Positions 7,957 to 17,093 of a DNA stretch of 63,369 bases are shown here, piece by piece; position 1 is the first letter of the stretch, and each line of letters starts with the position of its first letter. The position numbers and the translations under genes are program-made. The notes beneath the pieces are model-generated. The model worked only from the letters and a program-made list of their open reading frames with translations. It ran no database searches and was not told the DNA's origin. This DNA is from Nitrospirota bacterium (GTDB lineage: Bacteria; Nitrospirota; Nitrospiria; Nitrospirales; UBA8639), in NCBI GenBank assembly GCA_027623995.1, contig JAQBUF010000012.1, positions 1 through 63,369 on the forward strand. The letters are read 5' to 3'.

Positions 7957-8583
7957 ATGAAAATGCTGAAAGTGTTGTGTGTGGGGTTAGCGATTTGTGG
8001 AAGTTCTGGGGTTGGAATGGCTTGGGCTGATTCTGGGGTGATGGGGGCTTCTGGACAATCAAAGTTTACTGTCACGAATGATTACATCATTGGGCCACAA
8101 GATGTTTTGGAAATTAGTGTGTGGCGAAACCCCGATCTCTCTCGCCAAGTGACTGTGCGTCCGGATGGGCGCATCTCACTTCCCTTGATCGGCGACGTCA
8201 AAGCCGTAGGGGGAACGACTGGGCAATTGAAAGATGCCATTACCGAAAAACTCAAAGAGTATAAAGAAAACCCCACTGTGGCGATTGTGGTCCAGCAAGT
8301 AAATAGCTATTTCATTTATGTGCAAGGCGCAGTGGGCACACAGGGCCGTTATCCGTTGTTAACCAAAACCTCTTTGATTCAAGCCTTGACGCTTGCAGGA
8401 GGATTAGCCCCCGATGCGGTTCGAAGCCGTGTCGTCGTATTTCGGATGAGTGGTGAGGGGAGCGAGCCTCAACGAATGACGGTCAACTATGACGATATCA
8501 TTTTAAATGGTGCCGCCAATTTTGAATTGCAACCTGGCGATACAATTGTTGTTCCCTCTGAAACCATGGTGTTGTTGCCATAA
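7957..8583 (+). CDS. Polysaccharide export protein (Wza-like, PES/SLBB domains)
   Basis: A 208-residue periplasmic/outer-membrane export protein. The ATG at 7957 is preceded by AGGAGG six bases upstream. A signal peptide (about residues 1-25, ending AWA) is followed by the poly-export domain with its signature YIIGPQDVLEISVWRNPDL and VRPDGRISLPLIGDV, then an SLBB domain (YFIYVQGAVGTQGRYPLL). The family forms the outer-membrane channel for capsule and exopolysaccharide. There is no lipobox, unlike its neighbour. It is the first gene of the exopolysaccharide operon and lies 18 bp before a paralogue. Confidence 0.92.
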   Translation: MKMLKVLCVGLAICGSSGVGMAWADSGVMGASGQSKFTVTNDYIIGPQDVLEISVWRNPDLSRQVTVRPDGRISLPLIGDVKAVGGTTGQLKDAITEKLKEYKENPTVAIVVQQVNSYFIYVQGAVGTQGRYPLLTKTSLIQALTLAGGLAPDAVRSRVVVFRMSGEGSEPQRMTVNYDDIILNGAANFELQPGDTIVVPSETMVLLP

Positions 8584-8601
8584 AGAAAATGGAGTCAAGC
8601 A

Positions 8602-9234
8602 ATGCACAGAAGGTGGCTTATGAAAACTCGTGTTACTCAATTGATTGTTTCCATGGTGGTGGCAGTTGGCGTAGGAATCTCAGGGTGTGCCTACAACGAT
8701 CCAAAAGTTGTGGTGGCTCCAGGTGCGCCTGAGGAAGGCTTTCGTTTAGGCGCCGAGGATGTGATCGACGTCGTTGTGTTCCGAAGTCCTGATCTGACAC
8801 GTGGGGATATTGTCATTCGGCCTGACGGCAGAATCTCTTTGCCGCTGATTGGGGATGTTCGGGCGGAAGGGTTAACTGCTGATGAATTGGCCAAGAATAT
8901 CACGGAGCGATACAAAGAATACAAAGATAATCCTGCGGTTTCTGTGGGTGTGAAGGCCGTGAATAGCTACAGCATTTTTGTTCTTGGGGAAGTCAAATCT
9001 CCTGGAAAGTTATCGTTGAAATCCTATGCGACCGTGTTGCAAGTGATTTCCATTGCTGGGGGTTTTACGGAATTTGCATCAGAAAATTCTATCCAGGTGG
9101 TTCGGCGTACCGTGGGAGAGGATGGCAAGAGTCAGGAAATCCGAATTCCTGTGAACTATGATTCTCTTCTATCGGAATCAGGCGCTGAATATAATTTTAT
9201 CCTGCGATCCGGTGATACGATCGTGGTGCCTTGA
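8602..9234 (+). CDS. Polysaccharide export lipoprotein (Wza-like, second paralogue)
   Basis: A 210-residue protein with a lipoprotein signal (hydrophobic stretch ending GISGC, the Cys at about residue 29), then a poly-export domain (FRLGAEDVIDVVVFRSPDL, IRPDGRISLPLIGDV) and an SLBB segment (YSIFVLGEVKSPGKLSL). It would be the lipidated outer-membrane part of the exporter. It is clearly homologous to the gene before it. Two starts are possible: 8602 (GGAG seven bases upstream) and 8620 (GAAGGTGG upstream). A hairpin follows the stop codon. Confidence 0.92.
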   Translation: MHRRWLMKTRVTQLIVSMVVAVGVGISGCAYNDPKVVVAPGAPEEGFRLGAEDVIDVVVFRSPDLTRGDIVIRPDGRISLPLIGDVRAEGLTADELAKNITERYKEYKDNPAVSVGVKAVNSYSIFVLGEVKSPGKLSLKSYATVLQVISIAGGFTEFASENSIQVVRRTVGEDGKSQEIRIPVNYDSLLSESGAEYNFILRSGDTIVVP

Positions 9235-9251
9235 TGGCTTCCGATGTGTCA

Positions 9252-9288
9252 ATTTTGCCTGATGGTTTAATGACCATCAGGGCAAAAT
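9252..9288 (+). terminator. Stem-loop inside the exopolysaccharide operon
   Basis: ATTTTGCC-TGATGG (9252-9265) pairs with CCATCA-GGGCAAAAT (9274-9288), a 14-bp stem with one bulged G and an 8-base loop. No T-run follows, so it looks more like an RNA-stability or attenuation element than a full intrinsic terminator. It separates the exporters from the Wzz-kinase gene. Confidence 0.5.
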
Positions 9289-9400
9289 GTTGTGCGTTCG
9301 TAGAACACCAGAGAGTCGGGTGTTAGGCAAAAAGTGTTCAAGGTGGTTGTAGGCTGAGTAAATGTCAGTAAAAAATTTTTGAACGATGGAGCGAAATCCT

Positions 9401-11737
9401 ATGGAACAGCATGACATGGAACGAAAAGGCCTTGAATATGTGGGGCGCGGTGCATCCCCATCCCTACAGGGGTATGTTCAAGACTATATTGATATCGCGA
9501 TCCGCCGTAAATGGCTCATTCTTTCGATTGTCATGATTTCGGTAGGCGTCGCTGGTACGGTGGCCTGGTTTAAGAAGGACGTATATCGTTCGAGCACCGT
9601 GATTCTAGTTGAACAGCAGACGATTCCTGAAAAGTATGTGAGCTCGGTGGTCGATGATGTCGCCAGTCGAGTGTCAACGATTACCCAACAGGTGTTGAGC
9701 CGAACAAGTCTTGTGAAGGTAATTGAGGAATTCGGTCTTTTTCAGAATGTCATTCAGGAAGAAGGGTTTGAACAAGCCATTCTGAATATGAGGGAAAACA
9801 TTCTCGTCGAGACAAAGGGGCGAAATCGGATTGAGGCATTTACGATTTCGTTTGAACACCAAAACCCGACGACGGCCATGAAAGTGACCTCGCGGTTAGC
9901 GTCACAATACATTGAAGAGAATCTGAAACTGCGTGAGCAATTCGTTGAAGGGGCATCGGATTTCCTTGAAACCGAGCTTCGTGGGGCTCGGGAGGAACTG
10001 GAATCCAAAGAACGGACGTTAAGTCAATTTAAGAACCAGTTTATGGGTGAATTGCCGGGTCAATTGAAAACGAACATGGGTACTCTGGATCGAATGCAAA
10101 AAGAGAGAGATGCCACACAAGAGTCCGTGAATACCACCACGAGTCGTCTTATGTTGGTTGAGCAAGCGATTCGAGAGTATGAGGCATCCGGAGCTATCAG
10201 TACCGATGCTCAACTCAAATTGAGCAGTAGCCGTACGGGTAGTCGATCGCAAGCGGGAGGGCGATCTGCCGTGGATTCAGAGGAAGTATCACTCAAGAAA
10301 CTAGAACAGGAATTAGTTAAGTTAACAGCCGAATATACGCCTGCCTATCCTGATGTGATTGCGATTAAGCAGCAAATTGCCTTGTTGAAGGGTGAAATTG
10401 CCGGTCGACCTTCTGTCGCTGCGGCCGTGGCCTCTAATCCTCAATCCGTTGAAGTCTTTGATCCGTATTTAAAAGGCTTAGTCAAAGATCGCAATGAATT
10501 AAAGCTTCAAATCGATGGTCAGAACAATCGGTTGGCCAACTTGGCTGCGGCCATGGAAAAAATCCAAATGCATGTTGATCATACTCCAGCCCGAGAGCAG
10601 GAGATGCTTGCCTTGGAGCGTGACTATGGCAACATGCAAGCCAACTATCAAAATATTCTTGAGAAACGCCTCAATGCACGAATTTCTGAGAATTTAGAAA
10701 AACGTCAAAAGGGTGAACGTTTTAGGATTTTAGATCCAGCCAATTTACCCACGGCACCAGAAGGCCCTCAACGATTAATTATCCTCGTGGGTGGGTTGGT
10801 GATCGGTCTTGGCCTGGGATGTGGTCTGGCATTTTTGATCGATCAATGGAATCCCACCTTTCGTCGCTCTGAGGACGCGGAAATTTCTCTTGGATTTCCC
10901 ATCTTGGCCACCATTCCAAGTTTTCAAGGTGCCTATGGTAAGTCTTCAGATGGGTTGTTGCTTGGCGGACCGATGGGCGCGAGTGCGAATGGGGACCTCA
11001 TGTCTCGCGACCCTGCGGCTGGGAAGTGGCAGGGAGGGAGTAATCCTAATCCTTCGTTAGTGAGTCGGTGGAGACCAAATTCTAATGTTGCCGAACAATA
11101 CCGAGTGGCGGCGACTCGACTGGTGTTGATGAATGATGATCGGCCTAATACCGTATTGCTGGCGACGAGCGCCATGAAAGGCGAAGGAAAAACGTCTTCA
11201 GTTGTCAATCTTGGCTATACGTTGGCTCGCGATTTAGAGAAACAAGTGCTCTTGATTGGTTGTGATTTTAAAGCCCCAAGATTGCATGAGGGGGTAGGAA
11301 TGCCATCTGCTCCAGGGTTGGCTGATTACTTCCATGGAAATATCGGGCTGGAAAGTTGTATCCATCGCATGGATGAGGTGCCTCTTTGGGTATTGCCAGC
11401 GGGAGACGTCGAAGAACATGCTGTTTCCCTGTCGCGTCTGCCACAGCTGGCGTCGTTGATTGAATCTCTGAGATCTCGTTTTGATTATATCTTATTAGAC
11501 GGGCCACCTATTCTGCCGTTGGCAGATATGAACGTTCTCGCGGGATTGGCGGATGTCTTGGTTCTGGTGGTTCGGGCGGGGGTGACGCCGCAAGAAATTG
11601 TGGTGAAGGCTATGGATATGTTGCGACCGACGGTTCAAGCCCGAATCTTATTAACGGATGCATCATCTCAAGGCATGCCCTATTTTATGGCCCAAGAAGT
11701 GTACGGGGCTCCCTATTCGGCTAGAGAGCAGGGATGA
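9401..11737 (+). CDS. Chain-length determinant fused to tyrosine-kinase-type ATPase (Wzc-like)
   Basis: A 778-residue inner-membrane protein. It has an N-terminal Wzz domain with a first membrane helix (WLILSIVMISVGVAGTVAW), a long periplasmic coiled coil (about residues 150-430), and a GNVR-like segment before a second helix (LIILVGGLVIGLGLGCGLAF). A cytoplasmic P-loop domain follows, with Walker A (SAMKGEGKTSS), Walker A' (VLLIGCDFKAPRLH) and Walker B (YILLDGPPI). The C-terminal tail has only three tyrosines (YFMAQEVYGAPY), far fewer than a classical BY-kinase cluster. It sets chain length and couples polymerisation to export. In many exosortase loci the Wzz and kinase parts are separate genes. 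The ATG at 9401 has GGAG nine bases upstream; 9386 is an alternative. Confidence 0.92.
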   Translation: MEQHDMERKGLEYVGRGASPSLQGYVQDYIDIAIRRKWLILSIVMISVGVAGTVAWFKKDVYRSSTVILVEQQTIPEKYVSSVVDDVASRVSTITQQVLSRTSLVKVIEEFGLFQNVIQEEGFEQAILNMRENILVETKGRNRIEAFTISFEHQNPTTAMKVTSRLASQYIEENLKLREQFVEGASDFLETELRGAREELESKERTLSQFKNQFMGELPGQLKTNMGTLDRMQKERDATQESVNTTTSRLMLVEQAIREYEASGAISTDAQLKLSSSRTGSRSQAGGRSAVDSEEVSLKKLEQELVKLTAEYTPAYPDVIAIKQQIALLKGEIAGRPSVAAAVASNPQSVEVFDPYLKGLVKDRNELKLQIDGQNNRLANLAAAMEKIQMHVDHTPAREQEMLALERDYGNMQANYQNILEKRLNARISENLEKRQKGERFRILDPANLPTAPEGPQRLIILVGGLVIGLGLGCGLAFLIDQWNPTFRRSEDAEISLGFPILATIPSFQGAYGKSSDGLLLGGPMGASANGDLMSRDPAAGKWQGGSNPNPSLVSRWRPNSNVAEQYRVAATRLVLMNDDRPNTVLLATSAMKGEGKTSSVVNLGYTLARDLEKQVLLIGCDFKAPRLHEGVGMPSAPGLADYFHGNIGLESCIHRMDEVPLWVLPAGDVEEHAVSLSRLPQLASLIESLRSRFDYILLDGPPILPLADMNVLAGLADVLVLVVRAGVTPQEIVVKAMDMLRPTVQARILLTDASSQGMPYFMAQEVYGAPYSAREQG

Positions 11738-12792
11738 GGACGGGGTCGATGTCGGCCCCTCAGGTAAAAGATCAGGCCGCGGTTTCCATTTTCGACCAAG
11801 TTCTACACTCGCTGGATACTCGCAAACGGGTATTAATTCTCGGGGAAAGCGAGTTGATGGGGGACCTGATCAGGATCCTGACTACCAAGCGTCGTCATTG
11901 GTTTGACGTCGTTGGGGTTCTTACGAATGAGAGCAATCGGGTTGGGCAGTCCATTCTTGGAAAGCCCATCTTGGGACTGGTTACCGAGTTATTTGAATTG
12001 GTTGAACGGTTCCAGGTCCAGACCATTGCCATCTGCGTGACGGACCGTCGGGGAAGTATGCCTTTGGATACGCTCTTGGATCTCAAATCCATGGGACTAG
12101 AGGTCATTGATGGCCATCAGCTGTATGAAAGTGAGTGTGGTCGGCTATCCATCGACGAGTTAAAGCCTAGCGCGCTGATCTTTTCATCAGGTTTTCAGCG
12201 TCGCACTGGCATGTTGTTGCTGAAACGTCTGGAAGATGTGATTGGGGCTTCATTGGGTTTAGTCTTACTGGCTCCGTTGATGGCTTTGGTTGGTTTTTTG
12301 ATTAAGCTCGATTCAACTGGTCCGGCCCTTTATAAACAAACACGGATTGGACATCGGGGTTGTCCCTACGTGTTATGGAAATTTCGATCCATGCGCCAGG
12401 ACTCTGAAGGGGATACTGCACAATGGGCGCAGGTGGGTGATGGTCGAGTGACCCGAATGGGTCGATGGCTTCGATTACTTCGTATCGATGAATTGCCTCA
12501 GTTCTTTAACGTCTTGAAAGGCGAAATGAGCTTGGTGGGGCCACGACCTGAACGGCCCATATTTGTTCAGAAATTACGACAACAGATTCCGTATTACGAC
12601 CTGCGTCATACCATTCGACCTGGCCTTACAGGATGGGCGCAAATCCGCTTTAATTATGCTGCGTCCGTTGAGGACTCACATATGAAGTTACAGTATGACC
12701 TGTATTACGTGAAACATTTATCAGTCTGGTTCGACCTTTCCATTCTTTTTCGGACCATCCGAGTGATACTGATGGGATCTGGAGCTCGCTAA
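11734..12792 (+). CDS. Undecaprenyl-phosphate sugar (hexose-1-phosphate) transferase, short form
   Basis: A 352-residue protein of the bacterial sugar transferase family (WcaJ/WbaP/EpsB type) that starts glycan assembly by moving a sugar-1-phosphate to undecaprenyl phosphate. The N-terminal 150 residues form a Rossmann-like domain (RVLILGESELMGDLIRIL). A membrane hairpin follows (ASLGLVLLAPLMALVGFLI), then the catalytic region with KFRSMRQD, LRIDELPQFFNVLKGEMSLVGPRPE and the RPGLTGWAQIRF signature. The exosortase-associated form normally begins with four or five membrane helices; none is present here. The start overlaps the preceding stop (ATGA). Confidence 0.9.
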   Translation: MRTGSMSAPQVKDQAAVSIFDQVLHSLDTRKRVLILGESELMGDLIRILTTKRRHWFDVVGVLTNESNRVGQSILGKPILGLVTELFELVERFQVQTIAICVTDRRGSMPLDTLLDLKSMGLEVIDGHQLYESECGRLSIDELKPSALIFSSGFQRRTGMLLLKRLEDVIGASLGLVLLAPLMALVGFLIKLDSTGPALYKQTRIGHRGCPYVLWKFRSMRQDSEGDTAQWAQVGDGRVTRMGRWLRLLRIDELPQFFNVLKGEMSLVGPRPERPIFVQKLRQQIPYYDLRHTIRPGLTGWAQIRFNYAASVEDSHMKLQYDLYYVKHLSVWFDLSILFRTIRVILMGSGAR

Positions 12793-12795
12793 TCT

Positions 12796-13728
12796 ATGGA
12801 TGAACGCATGGTTGAAGAGAGCATCGTGGGTGGTCGAACGCATTGCTTGAGCTTCGATATTGAGGAGCACTTTCAGGTTGCGGCGTTTGATAGCCCGGCA
12901 AGGCGTCGTCAGTGGCAATCACTGGAAAGTCGTGTCGAAGAGAATACAGAAAAAATATTGGAATGTTTGGATGCCCATCATGTCAAAGCCACGATGTTTG
13001 TGTTGGGGTGGGTCGCTGAACGATATCCCCAATTCGTTCGACGGATGGCTGAGGCTGGGCATGAAATTGCGTCGCACGGATATGGGCATGATCTTATTAC
13101 CGTTCTTACTCGAGATCAATTCCGCGAAGATGTGAAACGGGCGAAAGCCGTACTGGAAGATGCCACCGGCATGCCGATCATCGGCTATAGAGCTCCGACC
13201 TTTACGATTACACAAGAAACATTGTGGGCGGTCCCGATTCTGATCGAAGAAGGGTATGCCTACGATTCAAGTATTTTTCCTGTCTATCATGACCAATACG
13301 GAATTCCCGGTGCAAATCCATCTCCACATTTGCTCTCGACGCATTCAGGGACGTTATGGGAAGTCCCTCCTTCTACGTGCAAAATTGGGTGGACGAGAAT
13401 TGCGGTCGCTGGCGGTGGATATTTTCGATTTTTCCCGTTCTGGCTGTTGATGAGTCTCATGCGAAAAGTAGAACGTGAGGGGGAATCGTTAGTGTTCTAC
13501 TTGCACCCGTGGGAATTTGATCATGGCCAACCACGGATGACGGGCCCTCTTCGGTCACGCATTCGCCATTACTTCAATCTCAATAAAACCGAAGAACGGT
13601 TCCGGCGCTTACTTCAAGAGTTTCCCTTCGCACCCATTCGGGAATCTCTTCCGATGATCGGCCGACTCTACCGTCAATCTCAGCAGGACCCTAAGGGTAT
13701 TTTTTGTTCAATACCAGCGACCGTATGA
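12796..13728 (+). CDS. Polysaccharide deacetylase, exosortase-locus type (NodB fold plus DUF3473)
   Basis: A 310-residue protein with the NodB-type deacetylase motifs SFDIEEHFQ (catalytic Asp and first metal Asp/Glu region), EIASHGYGH (metal-binding His pair) and GYRAPTFTI, and a C-terminal DUF3473 region with FYLHPWEFD. This exact combination is typical of polysaccharide deacetylases in exosortase/PEP-CTERM loci. It removes N-acetyl groups from an exopolysaccharide; no signal peptide is visible, so action in the cytoplasm or at the membrane face is likely. It follows the sugar transferase by three bases, so translation is probably coupled. Confidence 0.92.
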   Translation: MDERMVEESIVGGRTHCLSFDIEEHFQVAAFDSPARRRQWQSLESRVEENTEKILECLDAHHVKATMFVLGWVAERYPQFVRRMAEAGHEIASHGYGHDLITVLTRDQFREDVKRAKAVLEDATGMPIIGYRAPTFTITQETLWAVPILIEEGYAYDSSIFPVYHDQYGIPGANPSPHLLSTHSGTLWEVPPSTCKIGWTRIAVAGGGYFRFFPFWLLMSLMRKVEREGESLVFYLHPWEFDHGQPRMTGPLRSRIRHYFNLNKTEERFRRLLQEFPFAPIRESLPMIGRLYRQSQQDPKGIFCSIPATV

Positions 13729-13753
13729 CCGATGAAGTGGTAGTAGGATAATT

Positions 13754-14323
13754 ATGGTTGCTTCTTCAATCCTTGATCTTCCCATCCCGGCTCCAACTGA
13801 GTCCCTGGTTTCCCCATGTGACCCCCACTCATGTTGGTATCTCGTGCACGTCAAATCTCGGGCGGAAAAATCTGCCGCCGTTCATCTTGAACGACTCGGC
13901 CTTGAATCTTTTTGTCCTCAATTGAAACAAGAAAAGATCATTCGGCTGGTTCGGCGAGATATTATGGTCCCATTTTTCCCAGGCTATGTGTTTGTGAAGT
14001 TTGATCCTATGTTTCAATATCGAGCCGTCCAGTATTCAACGGGGGTTCGAAAAATAGTGACCTTTGGAGACACCCTCGCGCGGGTGGATTCATCCATTAT
14101 TGAGACTCTGCGCGAAAGAATGACTAAGGGGTGTGTGGACGTGTCAAACTCTTCTAGCTTCCAAGCAGGACAAAAAGTTCGAATCCATGAGGGCCCTTTG
14201 CAGGGCTTTGAGGCGGTATTCGAATGTGAAATGAGTGACCACCAACGAGTCACCTTGCTCTTGAAAACCGTGGCGTATCAAGCTCGAGTTGTTGTTCCGG
14301 TTAGGCAGATCACCACTCTCTAA
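13754..14323 (+). CDS. NusG/RfaH/UpxY-family transcription antiterminator
   Basis: A 189-residue NusG paralogue. The N-terminal NGN domain starts at WYLVHVKSRAEKSAAVHLERLG and includes the FPGYVFVKFD strand. The KOW domain (QAGQKVRIHEGPLQGFEAVFE) is at about residues 130-160. Specialised NusG paralogues inside polysaccharide operons (RfaH, LoaP, UpxY) help RNA polymerase read through long operons; this one likely acts on the surrounding cluster. The start has AGGA five bases upstream. No obvious ops element (GGCGGTAG) was seen in the locus. Confidence 0.92.
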   Translation: MVASSILDLPIPAPTESLVSPCDPHSCWYLVHVKSRAEKSAAVHLERLGLESFCPQLKQEKIIRLVRRDIMVPFFPGYVFVKFDPMFQYRAVQYSTGVRKIVTFGDTLARVDSSIIETLRERMTKGCVDVSNSSSFQAGQKVRIHEGPLQGFEAVFECEMSDHQRVTLLLKTVAYQARVVVPVRQITTL

Positions 14324-14807
14324 ACATTCACACTTGAAACCAGACGTGCTTAATGAGGATGAAGACTCCTAAGGGAATGGTGAGCCTCGTGCCTTTCTTG
14401 TGAACATGGCTCTGTTCATTTTTTCTTTGATTTCGAGTGATGTCGTCAATAATTTCTTTGTGGTTCGTTAATAAAAAGAAGATGGTCTCCGAAGTTATTT
14501 AGTAAGAAGATGTGTGTGGTTATACGGTATTCCCGCGACATTGAGAGGACACTAGCTCTTTCACCCTTTTAGGCCATGGACGCCTCGGGGGAATTGAATA
14601 GTGGGAATGGATTGATGACAGGACGGTTCTCTGGTCATGCACCGGAATGGCGGCAGCCCGCGTATCGAATGTTTGAGAAGTTTTTGTGATTGAATGGTGT
14701 TGGTGGAAGAAAATCTTCTACTGAGGGTCACTCAGTGAGTTGAGCCACTTGGTGTATGCTCCAAAATCCCCTGTAAAGAAAAGCCGCGAATGTCATTAAC
14801 AAAGCTT
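14324..14807. other. Intergenic gap, no gene seen
   Basis: About 480 bp between the antiterminator and the convergent epimerase gene. There is no supported reading frame, no clear hairpin with a T-run and no sigma-54 match that I could see. Confidence 0.5.
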
Positions 14808-15794
14808 CTACATGAGGGAGGCGTGGCGGATTCGTTCCTCAAAATATTCAATCGTTTTCAGGAGCCCGTCTTTTAATGGAATCTGTGGCTCCCATCCGAG
14901 TCTTTCCTTCGCCAGGCTAATATCAGGACATCGTTGCGTTGGATCATCCGACGGCAGCGGTTGGTACTCGATAGTCGTCTTGGCCCCCGTCAGTTCGACA
15001 ATGAGATTTGCCAATTCGGCAATCGTAAATTCTTCAGGATTGCCGAGATTGACGGGGCCAGGGAAATCATCAGGGCTGGCCATAAAGGCGATGAAGGCCC
15101 GGATCAGGTCGTCAACATAGCAGAACGATCGTGTCTGCGATCCATCACCAAAAATAGTAATGGGTCGATTCAGCAAGGCTTGAATAATGAAATTGGAAAT
15201 GACCCGTCCATCATTCGGGTGCATATGCGGACCGTACGTATTAAAGATGCGTCCCACTTTCACGGGGAGCTGAAATTGTCGGTAGTAATCAAAGAATAAC
15301 GTTTCCGCGCATCGCTTGCCTTCATCGTAACAAGCGCGAAGTCCTACGGGATTCACATTTCCAAAATAATCTTCTTTTTGCGGATGCACATGAGGGTCGC
15401 CGTAGACTTCGCTTGTTGAGGCTTGAAAGATTTTCGCTTTCAGTCGTCTTGTTAGACCTAACATATTAATGGCGCCATGAACGCTTGTTTTCGTGGTTTG
15501 CACTGGATCAAATTGGTAGTGGATTGGAGAGGCCGGGCAGGCCAGGTTGTAAATTTCATCGACTTCGACGAACAGGGGAATCGTGATGTCATGCCGGACC
15601 ATTTCAAATTGGGGATGGTAGAGCAGAGGAAGAATATTGTCTTTCGTGCCAGTATAAAAATTGTCCGCACAAATAACTTCATGCCCTTGATCAAGAAGTG
15701 TTCGGCAGAGGTGGGACCCGAGAAACCCAGCGCCGCCAGTCACTAATATTCGTTTTCGTTGAAATTGCTTCATGGTATTGAGTTGTTCATGCAT
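14808..15794 (-). CDS. UDP-glucuronate decarboxylase-like SDR (UDP-xylose synthase)
   Basis: An extended short-chain dehydrogenase with the NAD-binding motif GGAGFLGSH, then [21 protein letters not shown] and the active-site YDEGKR (Tyr-x-x-x-Lys), followed by [28 protein letters not shown] and LACPASP are typical of UDP-glucuronic acid decarboxylases, which make UDP-xylose for glycans. It is about 315-330 residues depending on the start. I give 15794; 15773 starts just ahead of the conserved N terminus and is equally possible. It is divergent from the next glycosyltransferase, which shares its promoter region. Confidence 0.88.
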   Translation of the reverse strand: MHEQLNTMKQFQRKRILVTGGAGFLGSHLCRTLLDQGHEVICADNFYTGTKDNILPLLYHPQFEMVRHDITIPLFVEVDEIYNLACPASPIHYQFDPVQTTKTSVHGAINMLGLTRRLKAKIFQASTSEVYGDPHVHPQKEDYFGNVNPVGLRACYDEGKRCAETLFFDYYRQFQLPVKVGRIFNTYGPHMHPNDGRVISNFIIQALLNRPITIFGDGSQTRSFCYVDDLIRAFIAFMASPDDFPGPVNLGNPEEFTIAELANLIVELTGAKTTIEYQPLPSDDPTQRCPDISLAKERLGWEPQIPLKDGLLKTIEYFEERIRHASLM

Positions 15795-15918
15795 AACGAG
15801 AGAAGTCCTAGATCGTATTTGTCTTAAGTGGGTAAAAGCCCGAGGGACTATACCAAACACGGTCTCTCTCAGCAATTCACTGGCAGATCAGCTTTATTGG
15901 CTAGACACCTGACAGATT

Positions 15919-17088
15919 ATGAAAATCCTCATGATTGCCCCACAACCGTTTTTTGAACCACGAGGAACACCGTTCAGTGTTCTCGGACGACTGAAGGCGT
16001 TGTCATCACTTGGTCATGAAATCGATTTGGTGACGTATCATATTGGGCAAGATGTGCCAATTCAAAATGTCGTAATTCATCGCATTCCTTCGATATTTTT
16101 CATCAAGCGTATTTCCATTGGTCCTTCAGTGACCAAATTGTTTCTGGATGGGTTTCTCTTGGCTAAAACTGTCCAAATGCTGTTTCGAAATTCGTATGAT
16201 CTTGTGCATACCCATGAAGAGGCGAGTTTCTTTGGATTTATGCTGGCGAAGCTCTTCAATATTCGTCATCTCTACGACATGCATTCTTCATTGCCTCAAC
16301 AGCTTGGCAATTTTCAGTACAGTAAATTTGCTCCTTTGATTCACCTGTTTCGTTGGTTTGAGGAAACCGTGATCCATTCGAGTCATGCCGTGATTACGAT
16401 CTGTCCTGCACTGAAAGAGCAAGTAGAAAAGATCAATACTGGGGTGCCTCACGTCATGATCGAAAATGTGTCGACGGAGGGAGACCCTCAGGCGGTTCCT
16501 GCCAATGTCATTCAGGAATTTAAACAGCAGTATGCTTTAGAGGGTCGAAAAGTTGTCTTGTATTCAGGAACGCTTGAATCCTATCAAGGCCTAGATCTCT
16601 TGTTTTCGAGTGCAAAAGTCGTGAGTCGTATTCACAAGGATGTGCTGTTCTTGATCATGGGCGGAAGGCCGGATCAATTGGAAGCCTGCCAACACACGGT
16701 GGCGCAGCTGGGGCTTGAGGCTCATGTGCGCTTTACGGGAATGCAAGCACCGAGTGAAGTCTTGAAAGCCACGGCGGCTTGTGATGTGTTGGTTTCTCCA
16801 CGGATTAGCGGAACCAATACCCCCTTGAAAATTTATAGCTATCTGCAATCAGGAAAGCCCATCGTGGCGACGGATTTATATACGCACACTCAAGTCTTAA
16901 GTCGGGATGTGGCGGTACTCGCCGCGCCAGAAGATGAAGCGTTTGGTAAGGGTATTTGTCAAATGTTGGAAGATCTTCGATACGCGCAAACTCTCGGGCG
17001 TAACGCACGTGCCTTATTCGATCGAGATTATAGTTACGACACCTTTCTTCAAAAGACGAATCGCGTCATTCAACTCGCAATGAGATAA
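15919..17088 (+). CDS. Glycosyltransferase family 4
   Basis: A 389-residue GT-B glycosyltransferase. The N-terminal nucleotide-fold half begins MKILMIAPQPFFEPRGTP, and the PRGTPF segment forms the acceptor loop. The C-terminal half carries VVLYSGTLESYQGLDLL, VLFLIMGG and the donor-binding region VSPRISGTNTPLKIYSYLQSGKPIVAT, matching the GT4 E-x7-E area although the first Glu is replaced. It adds a sugar to the growing lipid-linked glycan in the cytoplasm; donor and acceptor cannot be read from sequence. The asparagine synthase-type gene follows after only five bases. Confidence 0.9.
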   Translation: MKILMIAPQPFFEPRGTPFSVLGRLKALSSLGHEIDLVTYHIGQDVPIQNVVIHRIPSIFFIKRISIGPSVTKLFLDGFLLAKTVQMLFRNSYDLVHTHEEASFFGFMLAKLFNIRHLYDMHSSLPQQLGNFQYSKFAPLIHLFRWFEETVIHSSHAVITICPALKEQVEKINTGVPHVMIENVSTEGDPQAVPANVIQEFKQQYALEGRKVVLYSGTLESYQGLDLLFSSAKVVSRIHKDVLFLIMGGRPDQLEACQHTVAQLGLEAHVRFTGMQAPSEVLKATAACDVLVSPRISGTNTPLKIYSYLQSGKPIVATDLYTHTQVLSRDVAVLAAPEDEAFGKGICQMLEDLRYAQTLGRNARALFDRDYSYDTFLQKTNRVIQLAMR

Positions 17089-17093
17089 CGATT

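Noticed and set aside
14645-14660. ops-like element GGCGGCAG
   Set aside because: It differs from GGCGGTAG in a key base and lies downstream of the operon rather than in a leader.
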